Assembly (NCBI GenBank): GCA_937889645.1
Contig: CALBZE010000131.1
Span: 1-64,000 of the forward strand
Source of the DNA: an uncultured bacterium
GTDB lineage: Bacteria > Gemmatimonadota > Gemmatimonadetes > Longimicrobiales > RSA9
Reading direction: 5' to 3'
Length of the DNA stretch: 64,000 nt
Each line of letters opens with the position of its first letter. Position 1 is the first letter of the stretch. The position numbers were made by a program, and so were the translations under genes. This document shows, one piece after another, positions 1 to 12,530 of this stretch. The notes below the pieces were generated by a model that ran no database searches, was not told the origin of the DNA, and saw only the letters and a list, made by a program, of their open reading frames with translations.

Positions 1-314
1 ATGTTTAACACGATATATGTGCGAACATAGCGGGGAGGTAATGAGAGGGCGTTCCATGCTGAGTTTGCACACGCCGGCCCCAGCGGAGGCACCGGAAGAG
101 AGAGGTTTCGCCCGCCCGGCAAGGCCGGGGTCCCCCCTTGAACGCTCCGACACCACCCTGAGCCCTGAGCCCCAAGCCCTGAGCCCCGAGCCCTGAGCCC
201 CAGCTCCAAGCCCTCCCAACCACCACCCACCGCCCCCGGGTAGCGCATCCCGCACGCGCGCGCCATATTGGTTGCCTCGTCAATCGCCCACAACTCGATC
301 GGAGGTCGATGCAG
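1..314. other. Non-coding left edge
   Basis: No convincing gene is seen here on either strand. The first 30 bases are AT-rich against the background, and bases 161-201 hold a short tandem repeat. GGAGG at 301-305 is the ribosome binding site of the next gene. A reading frame on the minus strand crosses the stretch, but its composition is arginine/proline-rich frame noise and it overlaps the lipoprotein gene. Confidence 0.6.
161..201. repeat. Three tandem copies of a 13-bp unit, period 14
   Basis: AGCCCTGAGCCCC occurs exactly at 161-173, 175-187 and 189-201, each separated by one base. Degenerate partial copies flank it, from about 156 and to about 213. It lies in non-coding DNA upstream of the small lipoprotein gene. 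No function can be assigned; a minisatellite made by slippage is the simplest reading. Confidence 0.85.
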
Positions 315-554
315 ATGATGCGGAAGCGCGGCGCGATGGGTGCGCTGTCGATCGTGGTCGCGGGGCTGGCGGCCTGCGGGGATCCGGCGACGAACGACAC
401 GCGCGGGTACACCAAGGCCCCGCTGGAGTCGCCGTCGGTGGTGGTCACGCCGGAGCCGGCCCCGACGTTCGCGGGGATGGAGGGGCCGGTCCGGCCGGAA
501 GTCGTGGACCCGAACGAGCTGGCCTCGCGGCAGCAGCAGGCGCAGGCGCAGTAG
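315..554 (+). CDS. Small predicted lipoprotein
   Basis: This is a 79-residue secreted protein of unknown function. The basic N-terminus (MMRKR) and a hydrophobic stretch lead into the lipobox LAAC, with Cys21 as the probable lipidation site. The remaining 58 residues are rich in Pro, Thr and Glu, look unstructured, and end in a Gln/Ala tail. An ATG at 309 is in frame, but only 3 nt separate it from GGAGG; the ATG at 315 has a 9-nt spacing and was chosen. A strong terminator follows 29 nt after the stop, so it is probably monocistronic. It is a lipoprotein by signal only and no family was recognised. Confidence 0.7.
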   Translation: MMRKRGAMGALSIVVAGLAACGDPATNDTRGYTKAPLESPSVVVTPEPAPTFAGMEGPVRPEVVDPNELASRQQQAQAQ

Positions 555-582
555 CGGGGGCAGTAATCGAGCACCGATCGAG

Positions 583-615
583 AAAACGCGCCGGCTCGAA
601 GCCGGCGCGTTTTTT
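583..615. terminator. Bidirectional intrinsic terminator
   Basis: A perfect 9-bp stem (CGCGCCGGC at 587-595 with GCCGGCGCG at 601-609) has a 5-nt loop. Four A precede it (583-586) and six T follow it (610-615). It stands between the plus-strand lipoprotein gene and the convergent histidine kinase gene, and could stop transcription from both sides. Confidence 0.85.
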
Positions 616-721
616 CATCTCCGGTCCCCGTCGGCGTGCGTCGTCGGCGCCGGACCGACGGCGGAGTTTCTCGTCGCGCGGAACGCCGGGTGGGCGCACC
701 GTGTGTGCACGATCCCGCACC

Positions 722-3700
722 TCACGCCGGCGCGGCTTGCGCGTCCAGCACCTCGCGCACCTTGCGCGCCAGGGCGGCGGGGGAGAAGGGCTTTTCGAGG
801 AAGTTGATCCGGGTGTTCTCGATGCCGTGGCGGACCACGGCGTCCTCGGTGTAGCCGGACATGAAGAGGACGCGGATCTCGGCGCGGTCGGGGAGGAGCC
901 GCTCGGCCAACTCGCGGCCGCTCATCTCCGGCATGACGACGTCGGTGAGGAGGAGGTCGATCGGTCCGTCGTACGAGGCGCACAGGTCGAGCGCTTCCTG
1001 GCCGCTCCGGGCCTCGAGGACGCGGTAGCCGCGCTGCTCGAGGATCTTGCGGATCAGCGATCGGACGGATTCCTCGTCCTCGACCAGCAGGACCGTCTCG
1101 CTGCCGCGGGGCGCTTCGGCGGACCGGTCGGCGCGGGCGTCGGCCGATGCGTCGGCGGCCTTCTTCGGCTCGGCCACGCGGGGCAGGTAGACGTCGAAGA
1201 CCGTACCCACGCCCTTCTGGCTCTTCACCCAGATGTAGCCGCCGCTCTGCTTGACGATGCCGTAGACCGTCGAGAGCCCGAGACCCGTGCCCTTGCCGAG
1301 CGCCTTGGTCGTGAAGAACGGCTCGAAGACTCTGGCCTGGACTTCCTCGTCCATCCCCTCGCCCGTGTCCTCCACGGTCAGCTTCACGTACTCGCCCGGA
1401 CGGACGAAGTAGACGTGGCGCTTCGCCTCCTCGGGGGTGATTACGGCATTGCAGGTGGTGATCGTGATCCGGCCGCCGGTCGGCATGGCGTCCCGGGCGT
1501 TGACGACGAGGTTCACGATGACCTGCTCGATCTGACCGGGGTCGGCCTGGACGGCGGCGATGTCCTGGGCCAGCTCCGTGACCAGCTCGATGTCCTCGCC
1601 GATGATGCGCACGAGCATCGCCTCGATCTCGCGGACCGTGCGGTTGAGGTCGATGATCCTCGGCTGGAGCACCTGCTGGCGGCTGAACGCGAGGAGCTGG
1701 TGGGTGAGCTTGGCGGCGCGGTCGGTCGCCTGGCGGATCTGCTCGAGGCCGGCGCGGCTCGCATCGTCCAGCCCGTTCCCTTCGAGGAGGACCTCGGCGT
1801 ACCCCTGGATCGCGGTCAGCAGGTTGTTGAAGTCGTGGGCGATCCCGCCGGCGAGCCGGCCGATCGCCTCCATCTTCTGGGCCTGGCGGAGCTGCTCCTC
1901 GAGGCGACGACGCTCTTCCTCGGCACGGGCGCGGTCCGAGATGTCGCGGACGATCGACATGATCAGCCCGGACTCGATGGCGACGGCGTTGACGTCGTAC
2001 TCGAACGACGGCCCGTCCTTGCGGCGCATGCGGCGGTCCGCGCCGTTGAAGTGCCCGCCGTCCAGGACCTGCCGGACCAGGTCTCGGTAGAAGGCGGCGT
2101 TGTCCTCGCGGTCCCCGTCGATGAGGTCCGCGACGTTCATTGCCAGCAGCTCTTCGCGGCCGAAGCCGGTCATCGTGCAGGCGCGCTCGTTGACCTGGAC
2201 GAGGTTGCCGTCCTGGTCCGAGATGAAGATGCCGTCGCCGGCGTACTCGAAGATCGTGCGGTAGCGCTCTTCGCTCCGACGCAGCGCGTCCTCCGCGCGC
2301 TTGCGCTCGGTCACGTCGAGCATCGAGCCGATCATGCGGATCGCGATTCCGGCGCTGCTCCGCACGATGTGGCCACGGTCGAGGACGCTGGCGTAGGTGC
2401 CGTCGCCGCGGAGGAACCGGTACTCGGCGGTCCAGACCTCGTCGCCGCGCTGGATCGCCTCGCGCAGGTTGGAGGTGATGCGCTCGCGATCCTCGGGGTG
2501 CAGCCGCTCGACCCACCAGTCGAAGTCGGGCGTCATCTGCTCGGGCGAGTACCCGAAGACGGTGTGCGTCGCCTCGTTCCAGTGGAGCGTGCCCGCGGCG
2601 ATGTCCCAGTCGTAGACGGAGTCGTTCGTCGCGCGCTGGAGCAGGTGGAACAGCTCGAGCGTCTTGCGGGCGGCCTCCTCGGCCGCCTGGCGCTGGGAGA
2701 TGTCTTCCACCGCGCCGTCGAAGTAGATGACCTTGCCGGTGGAGTCGGTGACCGCCCGGGCGGTCAGCCGGACCGGCACGGTGGTCCCGTCGGCGCGCAC
2801 GAAACGGGTCTCGAAGCCGAGGACTTTCCCGTCGCGCGCCATCGCCTCCTCGAAGTGCTCGAGGTCCAGCGGGTCGGCGAACGCGCGGGCGGCGTTGGCG
2901 TCCAGGACCGCCAGCCGGTCGCCGTAGCCGAGCAATTCGACCACGGCGTCGTTGGCGTCCAGGATCGTTCCGTCCGGAAGCGCGCGGAACAGCCCGATCG
3001 GGATCCCGTTGACCAGCCCGCGGTACCGCTCCTCGCTCGCCCGGACCGCGGATTCCGCCTCCTTCCGCTCCGTCACGTCGCGGGCGTTGACGACGATCCC
3101 GCGAATCGACGGGTTGTGCAGCACGTTGCGGAGCGAGTACTCGAGGACGCGCCAGGAGCCGTCGCGGTGCAGGAATCGGAGCTCGGCGGTCGCGGTCTTG
3201 CGCGGCGAGAGGACGACGCTCTCGAACATCGCGTCCGCGGAAGCGACGTCGGCCGGGTGCACGAGGTCGATCGGGTCCCAGCCGATCACGTGGTCGGGCA
3301 GGTAGCCGAGGACTCGCCGAACGGCCGGGCTGATGAAGCGGATCCGGCGCTCCAGGTCCAGGACCGCGACGATATCGGCGGCGTTCTCGATCAGCGCGCG
3401 GAAACGCTCCTCGTTCGCGCGCAGCGCTTCCGTCGCGAGGTGGCGGTCCGTGACGTCCTGGAAATGGACGGCGAGGCCGCGGGGCAACGGGTACGCCTGG
3501 ACCTCGAGCCGCCGGCCCGGGCGGATCCGCGAATCCGTGGCGAAGCGGGCCGGGACGCCGTCGGCGACGGCGCGGTAGAACTCCGCGTACAGCGTCGAGC
3601 CGACCAGCTCGGGGTACGCGTCCCAGATCTTCCTGCCGACGAGCTCTTCGCGCGATCGGCCGACGAACTCCGCGCAGCGCGCGTTCACGTCGACGATGCG

Positions 3701-4084
3701 CCAATCGCGGTCGAGGCTGAAGAAGCCGTCGGTGATCCGCTCGAGCAGGTCGCGCCCCTCGGCACGTGCGGCCTCGGCATCCGCCCGCGTGCGGGCCAGC
3801 CGCCACCGGTACCACCAGGCGAGCGCCGCGCTCGCCGCCGCCGCGAGCCCGACCGCGAGCACCGCCGCCAGATCCTCGCGCGCCGCGATGGCCGGCCCGT
3901 CGGGGCGGAACCACCGGTGCGCGAGCGCGCCCCACGCGATCACGACCACAATGGCAACGACCAAGATGGGAAGCGGAGCGAGGGCGGCGCTCCAGCGGCG
4001 AGAACGAGGACTGCGACCGTTCGGGCGCGGTTCGCGCATGAGAACACCCGACATCGGGGATCGACCATCGAGAGATGGTCCCAT
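722..4084 (-). CDS. Multi-PAS hybrid sensor histidine kinase
   Basis: This large sensor kinase has a fused receiver. In order there are two N-terminal membrane segments (roughly residues 32-53 and 74-92), five PAS domains (about 110-720), a HisKA domain with the phospho-acceptor motif AGGIAHDFNNLL, a HATPase domain (NARDAM, DTGEGM, GKGTGLGLS) and a C-terminal receiver with LLTDVVMPEMSG. Each PAS is followed by a DVTER/DISQR-type linker. No periplasmic loop domain is evident, so sensing is probably through the cytosolic PAS array. The start is uncertain: a TTG at 4156 and ATGs at 4084, 4054 and 4039 are in frame and none has a strong ribosome binding site. No partner regulator is adjacent. Confidence 0.9.
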   Translation of the reverse strand: MGPSLDGRSPMSGVLMREPRPNGRSPRSRRWSAALAPLPILVVAIVVVIAWGALAHRWFRPDGPAIAAREDLAAVLAVGLAAAASAALAWWYRWRLARTRADAEAARAEGRDLLERITDGFFSLDRDWRIVDVNARCAEFVGRSREELVGRKIWDAYPELVGSTLYAEFYRAVADGVPARFATDSRIRPGRRLEVQAYPLPRGLAVHFQDVTDRHLATEALRANEERFRALIENAADIVAVLDLERRIRFISPAVRRVLGYLPDHVIGWDPIDLVHPADVASADAMFESVVLSPRKTATAELRFLHRDGSWRVLEYSLRNVLHNPSIRGIVVNARDVTERKEAESAVRASEERYRGLVNGIPIGLFRALPDGTILDANDAVVELLGYGDRLAVLDANAARAFADPLDLEHFEEAMARDGKVLGFETRFVRADGTTVPVRLTARAVTDSTGKVIYFDGAVEDISQRQAAEEAARKTLELFHLLQRATNDSVYDWDIAAGTLHWNEATHTVFGYSPEQMTPDFDWWVERLHPEDRERITSNLREAIQRGDEVWTAEYRFLRGDGTYASVLDRGHIVRSSAGIAIRMIGSMLDVTERKRAEDALRRSEERYRTIFEYAGDGIFISDQDGNLVQVNERACTMTGFGREELLAMNVADLIDGDREDNAAFYRDLVRQVLDGGHFNGADRRMRRKDGPSFEYDVNAVAIESGLIMSIVRDISDRARAEEERRRLEEQLRQAQKMEAIGRLAGGIAHDFNNLLTAIQGYAEVLLEGNGLDDASRAGLEQIRQATDRAAKLTHQLLAFSRQQVLQPRIIDLNRTVREIEAMLVRIIGEDIELVTELAQDIAAVQADPGQIEQVIVNLVVNARDAMPTGGRITITTCNAVITPEEAKRHVYFVRPGEYVKLTVEDTGEGMDEEVQARVFEPFFTTKALGKGTGLGLSTVYGIVKQSGGYIWVKSQKGVGTVFDVYLPRVAEPKKAADASADARADRSAEAPRGSETVLLVEDEESVRSLIRKILEQRGYRVLEARSGQEALDLCASYDGPIDLLLTDVVMPEMSGRELAERLLPDRAEIRVLFMSGYTEDAVVRHGIENTRINFLEKPFSPAALARKVREVLDAQAAPA

Positions 4085-4171
4085 TTTCGCCCGCCGCCGG
4101 TCCTTGCGCAAGTCCCGCAGATGCGTCAAGTTTCGACGAATCGCAAGGACATTCAACGGACACGAGCGACC

Positions 4172-4288
4172 ATGACGACTTCCGGGATCGTGACCTTCGT
4201 TCTCATCGCCGGAGCTGTCTGGGGCGGTCTTGCGCTCATCCTTACGACCGCGATCCGCAAGGAGAGCAGCAAGGGAGGGCGGGAGTAG
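4172..4288 (+). CDS. MetS-like small transporter subunit (orphan)
   Basis: This 38-residue single-span protein starts MTTSGIVTFVL, has the motif VWGGLAL, and ends in a charged tail. Length, Trp-Gly-Gly motif and topology match the MetS/MaAIMP family, the small subunit that accompanies NSS-type sodium-dependent methionine/alanine importers. No NSS transporter gene is in the window; the partner here is carB, which begins 5 nt after the stop, so the two are probably co-transcribed. The ATG is 88 bp from the chosen start of the divergent kinase gene. Its GC use fits its neighbours. Family assignment is by eye on a very short protein. Confidence 0.65.
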   Translation: MTTSGIVTFVLIAGAVWGGLALILTTAIRKESSKGGRE

Positions 4289-4293
4289 CCACC

Positions 4294-7566
<3,273 letters not shown>

Positions 7567-7670
7567 TCCGGCCCGGGCGCGCGTGTTCCGGGGCGCCGGG
7601 CGGCGGATCCGCCGGCGCCGCGCCGGGCGCGCGGTGAGGCGACGCCGGGCCGGTTGTGTGTGTTCCGGGG

Positions 7671-7697
7671 GCCGCCGGCACGTTGCGCGCCGGCGGC
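7671..7697. terminator. Possible terminator hairpin after carB
   Basis: A perfect 9-bp stem (GCCGCCGGC at 7671-7679 with GCCGGCGGC at 7689-7697) has a 9-nt loop. A short T run (7707-7710) comes only after nine further bases, so intrinsic termination would be weak. It could equally be a structured mRNA end. It is the only clear structure between carB and the next gene. Confidence 0.4.
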
Positions 7698-7744
7698 GGA
7701 CGAGCGTTTTCGTGACACGACCCTCCAATCGGATCGTAGGCGAG

Positions 7745-10714
7745 ATGATTCGACCGTACTCCAAGACCTGGCCCCTGCTCCTGCTCCTCGCCTGGGCGTG
7801 CGGCGCCGACCGGCCGCCGATCCCGGCCGACGACGTGGCGGCCGCGAGGACGCTCCTCACCGAAGAGCGCGAGGCCGTGCTGGCCGATCGGCAAGGCGAC
7901 GCCGCCCAACGGGTGCGGCGGATGGTGGCGCTGGGGCTCTGGAGTGCGGCGGATTCGCTGATCGCGACGTCGCCCGAGACGCCGGCGCTCCTCGCCGCGG
8001 CGGCCGAGTTGCGGTTCCGCCAGCACCGGTATCGCGAGGCCGAGTCGCTGGTCGAGCGGGCGCTCTCGGCGGAGCCGAAGAACCGGGACGCGCGCCTGCT
8101 GCGGGCGCGCCTGAAGCTGCAGGCGTGGGAGCTTGCGGCCGCAACGGCGATCGCGGATTCGCTGGTCGGCGAGGGCCGCAACGCGGGCGCGGCTCTGCTG
8201 CTCGGCCGGATCGCGCTCGTCGAGAAGCGGTTCGACGACGCTCTCGAGTGGGCCGCGCGGGCGCGGCAGTGGGACCGGCGCTCGGCCGGCCCCTACGTCC
8301 TCGAAGCCGACATCGCCTTCTGGAACCAGGATCCTGCCGCCGCGGAGGAGCTCCTCGCCCGCGCCCTCGCCGTCGATCCCCTCGATGCCGATGCCCGCTT
8401 CTGGTACGGCTACGCGATCTGGCGCCGCGTCGACGCGACTCGCCTGGACGACATGGCCGCCCAGTGGGAGCTCGCGCTCGAACTCGACCCGCTCCACCTG
8501 CTCACGCACTGGCACTGGGGGAACGGGCACACCAACCTGACGTACGCGGACTACGCGAGCCCAAACGACAGCATCGTCCGGGAACGGCTGCGCGAGGCCG
8601 ACCGTCGCATCGCGGCGAACGACGTGGAGAGCGCGATCGAGCTGACGCGCGCGGTCGAACGTGAGTATCCGGGCTCCGTGCTCCCGGCGATGCTGCGCGG
8701 GTCGGCGTTCTACATGGCGTACGACCTCCCGGTCGAGGAGCGCCTCGACTCGGCCGCGGCGACCTTCGCCGCCATCCTCCGCCGCAAGCCGCACTACGGC
8801 CCCGCGCACAACGGGCTCGCCGCGGTGATCAAGCAGCGCCAGTTCACCTACCTGGCCGCGTACGACTCGCTCGAGGCCGTGATCGACTCGACGCCCATAC
8901 CCGACGACCGGACGTTCGAGGAGGTCTTCGACGACGTCGACGTCTACCCCGGCGACCGGGTACGGAAGATGGTGCGCCGGCAGCTCGGGCCGACGATCGC
9001 CTACGTCCCGATGCTGCACCGGCTGGGTCGCAACTTCACGATCCCGCCGCTGCACGTCGATCTGGCGGAGGCGATGGGGAACCCCGAGCTGCGCGTCAGC
9101 ACGACGTTCGACAACCGGCAGTGGATGGACATCCGCGGGATCGGCGGCGGCGCGACCGGGATCGAGTACGTGGAGCGCGGCGCGCACTGGGAGCGCAACG
9201 TCCTGCTGCACGAGTACGTCCACCTCTTCCACGGCACGGTCCTGACCGACGCCGAGGTGCGCCGGGTCCGCGAGCTGTATCACGACGCCATGCGGAACGG
9301 CCGCGTGCTGGACTACTACGCGGCGAACAACGAGAGCGAGTTCCTGGCCCAGGCGTTCGAGGCGTACCTCTCGCCCGTGAAGGCGCACCCGCTCAACCAC
9401 AAGTCGATGAACACGCACGACGACCTGCGTCGCCTCGACCCGGCGACGTACGCGTTCGTCGACTCGCTGATCGCGCGGCAGAACGCCGCGCTCGAGGGGG
9501 ATCGCGACGCTCTGGCGGGAAACTGGGCGCAGGTCTACACGCGGCTCTCGGAGATGGCGCGGCGCGGGCAGCTCCCACGCGTGCGCCGGCAGTTGAGCTG
9601 GGCCGAGCAGCAGTGGCTCGCCCGGGTCTACCTGGACAGCGCCCTGGTCCGCGAGCCCGACTACCTGCCGGCGTTCCTCAGCTACGCGGCGCTGCACCGG
9701 GACGCGGGGCGCTACCGCAACGCGGAGCAGTGGCTGGACCGCGCGCTGGCGATCGACTCGACCTACGCGCCGATCTACGTCGCGCGGGCGGAGCTGGTCG
9801 GCGTGCGCGGACGGGCTTGGGAGCAGCGCGAGGAGGAGATTCTCGAGCAGCAGGTCGCGCTCTATGAGAAGGCGATCGCGCTCGAGACCGACCTGGCCGA
9901 GCGCGCGCGGCTGAACCAGACGCTCCGCAACCTGTACCTCGACCACGGCCGCGTGCCGGACGCGATCCGGACCGCCGAGGCGTACCTGGCCGACGCGCCG
10001 ACGCTCTCGACCTATCTGCGCGACCGGCGTGACGAGACCGCCGCGTTCGCCGCCGAGCTGCGCGCCCGCATCGGATACGCGGGCGAGACGCTCGAGTTCT
10101 TCGCCGACCTGGTGGCGCGCAAGCCGCAGCACTACGGCCATCGGCTGCAGTACGCGGACGCGCTCCTCTCCGTGGGACGGCCGCAGGAGGCGCTGCGCGT
10201 GCTCGAGGAGGGGCACCGCATTCTCAGCGCCGCCGGCCGTGCACGCGCGGACTACATGATCGCCATCGCCGAGGCGCGCCTCGCGCTCGGCGACACGGTC
10301 GCGGCCGAATCGGTCGTCGCGCCGATCCGGCTGGGCTCGGTCCGGCCTGGTGCGCAGCGACTGCGCTGGCTCCGGCTCCTGGCATCGCTGGGCGAGACGG
10401 CGCGCGCCAACGCGGGCCTCGCCGAAATCGACGAGGGCGACACGCCTGCGGAACGCGCGGAGATCGCGTTCACGCGCGGCTGGATCATGGCCAGGCGCGG
10501 CGCGGTGATCGGCGCCGAGCGGGCGTTCCGCGAAGCGCTCACGGCCAATCCGTACCACCGCGGCGCGAGGACCGCGCTCGTCCTGCTCCTCGCCCGCAAC
10601 GGGCGCGACGATGCGGCCCGCGCGGTCCTGGCCGAGGCCGACGCGCTGCCGATCCCGCTCGGGCCCGACTTCCAGAGAGAGATCACCGAAGCGCTCGCGG
10701 CCGCCGGCGCCTGA
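7745..10714 (+). CDS. TPR-repeat lipoprotein with a HExxH metalloprotease domain
   Basis: This 989-residue exported protein begins MIRPYSKTWPLLLLLAWAC, a lipoprotein signal peptide with a LAWAC lipobox. TPR-like helical repeats fill roughly residues 40-330. A gluzincin-type zinc protease centre follows: HEYVH at residues 489-493, with a probable third ligand in NESEFLAQAFEAYLSP about 40 residues later. More TPR repeats run to the C-terminus. The arrangement resembles peptidase MA-like proteins. Substrate and partners are unknown; the TPR arms probably bind proteins at the envelope. The upstream in-frame extension is arginine-rich noise, so the ATG at 7745 with TAGGCGAG before it was taken. 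Confidence 0.8.
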   Translation: MIRPYSKTWPLLLLLAWACGADRPPIPADDVAAARTLLTEEREAVLADRQGDAAQRVRRMVALGLWSAADSLIATSPETPALLAAAAELRFRQHRYREAESLVERALSAEPKNRDARLLRARLKLQAWELAAATAIADSLVGEGRNAGAALLLGRIALVEKRFDDALEWAARARQWDRRSAGPYVLEADIAFWNQDPAAAEELLARALAVDPLDADARFWYGYAIWRRVDATRLDDMAAQWELALELDPLHLLTHWHWGNGHTNLTYADYASPNDSIVRERLREADRRIAANDVESAIELTRAVEREYPGSVLPAMLRGSAFYMAYDLPVEERLDSAAATFAAILRRKPHYGPAHNGLAAVIKQRQFTYLAAYDSLEAVIDSTPIPDDRTFEEVFDDVDVYPGDRVRKMVRRQLGPTIAYVPMLHRLGRNFTIPPLHVDLAEAMGNPELRVSTTFDNRQWMDIRGIGGGATGIEYVERGAHWERNVLLHEYVHLFHGTVLTDAEVRRVRELYHDAMRNGRVLDYYAANNESEFLAQAFEAYLSPVKAHPLNHKSMNTHDDLRRLDPATYAFVDSLIARQNAALEGDRDALAGNWAQVYTRLSEMARRGQLPRVRRQLSWAEQQWLARVYLDSALVREPDYLPAFLSYAALHRDAGRYRNAEQWLDRALAIDSTYAPIYVARAELVGVRGRAWEQREEEILEQQVALYEKAIALETDLAERARLNQTLRNLYLDHGRVPDAIRTAEAYLADAPTLSTYLRDRRDETAAFAAELRARIGYAGETLEFFADLVARKPQHYGHRLQYADALLSVGRPQEALRVLEEGHRILSAAGRARADYMIAIAEARLALGDTVAAESVVAPIRLGSVRPGAQRLRWLRLLASLGETARANAGLAEIDEGDTPAERAEIAFTRGWIMARRGAVIGAERAFREALTANPYHRGARTALVLLLARNGRDDAARAVLAEADALPIPLGPDFQREITEALAAAGA

Positions 10715-10764
10715 GCGTCCGACCCGAGCGGAACCGACTTCGACCGCAACCGAGGAGGAGACTC

Positions 10765-12381
10765 ATGCGGCTGTCGCGAACGACGAAGGCCGTTGCGGCC
10801 GGCGCGCTGGCGGCGCTGCTCGCCGCGGCGCCCGCCCTCGCGCAGAGCCGGGGGATCCAGCCGGCGCCCGACCGCAAGCCGGGCGAGGGGGCCGGGCCGT
10901 TCAAGCGGCTGATCATCCGCGGCGCGACCATGATCGATGGGACCGGCGCGCCGCCGATGGGGCCGGTCGACATCGTGATCGAGGGGAACCGCATCGCCGA
11001 GATCCGGAGCGTCGGCGCGCCCGGGTTGGAGATCGACCAGCGGCGCCGGCCCCAGGGCGCGGACCACGAGATCGACGCAACGGGGATGTACGTCCTCCCC
11101 GGCTTCATCGACCTGCACGTCCACGCGGGCGGCCCGCCGAAGAACCCGGGCGCCGAGTACGCCTACAAGTTGTGGCTCGCCCACGGCGTGACGACGGTGC
11201 GCGGCGTCTCGCTAGGGCCGTTCGAGTGGTCGCTGAACGAGAAGCGGCGCAGCGAGCGGAACGAGATCGTGGCGCCGCGGATCTTCAACTACCAGCGCCC
11301 CGGCGCGGGGTGGGACCGCGGGCCGATCGATTCGCCAGAGAAGGCGCGTGAGTACGTGCGTTGGGCCGCCAAGCAGGGCGTCGACGGGCTCAAGCTCGGC
11401 GCGCACGACCCGGAGATCATGGCAGCGCTGATCGACGAGGCGCGCGCCCAGGGACTGGGCACGACCGCGCACCTGCAGCAGACCGGCGTCGCGCGCATGA
11501 CCGCGCTCGACGCCGTCCGCCTCGGGCTCGGCACCGTCACGCACTTCTACGGGCTCTTCGAGTCGCTGCTCGACGGCCGGAGCATCCAGGACTTCCCCGT
11601 CGACTACAACTACAGCGACGAGTACCACCGCTTCAGCCAGGTCGCGCGGCTGGCGGACCAGGTCCACGGGCCCGGGAGCGAGCGCTGGAACGCGCTGATC
11701 CAGGAATTCCTCGCCCACGACGTGACGCTCGACCCGACGTTCACGATCTACGAGGCGAGCCGCGACCTCATGCGCGAGCGGAACGCCGACTGGCACGCGA
11801 AGTACACGCTGCCGTCGATGTGGGACTTCTACCAGCCCGACCGCGACGCGCACGGCTCCTACTGGTTCGACTGGACCACGGCCGACGAGATCGCCTGGAA
11901 GAAGTTCTACCGTGTCTGGATGCAGTTCATCGACGACTACAAGGACGCGGGCGGGCGAGTGACGACCGGCTCCGACGCGGGGTTCATCTACAAGCTCTAC
12001 GGCTTCGCGTACATCCGCGAGCTGGAGCTGCTGCAGGAGGCGGGCTTCCACCCGCTCGAGGTGATCCGCTCGGCGACGCTGTACGGCGCGGAGACGCTCT
12101 TCAAGCCGAAGGGCCGGCCGATCGAGTTCGGGATCCTGCGCCCCGGGCTCCTGGCGGACCTGGTGATCGTCCCCGAGAACCCGCTGCAGAACTTCAAGGT
12201 GCTGTACGGCACCGGGCACGTGCGGGTCAACATGCGGAACGAGATCGAGCGGGTCGGCGGGATCCGCTGGGTCGTCAAGGATGGGATCGTCTACGACGCG
12301 CGGCAGCTCCTGGCCGACGTCGAGCGGATGGTCGAGGATCAGAAGCGCGAGCGCGGGGTGGTCACCGCGACCCAGCCCTGA
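10765..12381 (+). CDS. Exported amidohydrolase, imidazolonepropionase-like
   Basis: This 538-residue metal-dependent hydrolase has a cleavable signal peptide (ending LLAAAPALAQS). The amidohydrolase fold shows GFIDLHVHAGG (first two metal His), GTTAHLQQTGVARM and VTHFYG (further metal His) and TTGSDAG (metal Asp). The split beta-sandwich starts at LIIRGATMIDGTG and closes with LADLVIVPENPL. Exported members of this family act on peptides, amides or hydantoin-like rings, and the substrate cannot be read from sequence. A strong ribosome binding site (GAGGAGGAG) precedes the ATG. It lies 50 nt after the TPR protease gene and may be co-transcribed, which would suit a peptide-degrading role. Confidence 0.88.
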   Translation: MRLSRTTKAVAAGALAALLAAAPALAQSRGIQPAPDRKPGEGAGPFKRLIIRGATMIDGTGAPPMGPVDIVIEGNRIAEIRSVGAPGLEIDQRRRPQGADHEIDATGMYVLPGFIDLHVHAGGPPKNPGAEYAYKLWLAHGVTTVRGVSLGPFEWSLNEKRRSERNEIVAPRIFNYQRPGAGWDRGPIDSPEKAREYVRWAAKQGVDGLKLGAHDPEIMAALIDEARAQGLGTTAHLQQTGVARMTALDAVRLGLGTVTHFYGLFESLLDGRSIQDFPVDYNYSDEYHRFSQVARLADQVHGPGSERWNALIQEFLAHDVTLDPTFTIYEASRDLMRERNADWHAKYTLPSMWDFYQPDRDAHGSYWFDWTTADEIAWKKFYRVWMQFIDDYKDAGGRVTTGSDAGFIYKLYGFAYIRELELLQEAGFHPLEVIRSATLYGAETLFKPKGRPIEFGILRPGLLADLVIVPENPLQNFKVLYGTGHVRVNMRNEIERVGGIRWVVKDGIVYDARQLLADVERMVEDQKRERGVVTATQP

Positions 12382-12405
12382 GGGACGTCGCAATGCACGC
12401 ACGCC

Positions 12406-12441
12406 GGCCGGCGGGTGCGCCGCGAGGCGCACCCGCCGGCC
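12406..12441. terminator. 16-bp hairpin between convergent genes
   Basis: A perfect 16-bp stem (12406-12421 with 12426-12441) is closed by the tetraloop GCGA, a stable GNRA-type loop. No T run follows on either strand. Its place between the amidohydrolase gene and the convergent barrel gene suggests an mRNA 3' end stabiliser or a shared terminator. Confidence 0.55.
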
Positions 12442-12530
12442 GCCCGTATCGGGCGCCGCCGAGCACGGGGGTCGCGCGCGGCAGGCGCGGATTGCCGGCC
12501 GCGCACGCTCCGGGCGGCCGGACGACCCCG

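Noticed and set aside
272..4288. A 1338-codon plus-strand frame opposite the hybrid histidine kinase
   Set aside because: It is an antisense shadow: Asp/Arg/Val-rich low-complexity sequence with no domain, while the minus strand encodes five PAS domains, kinase and receiver.
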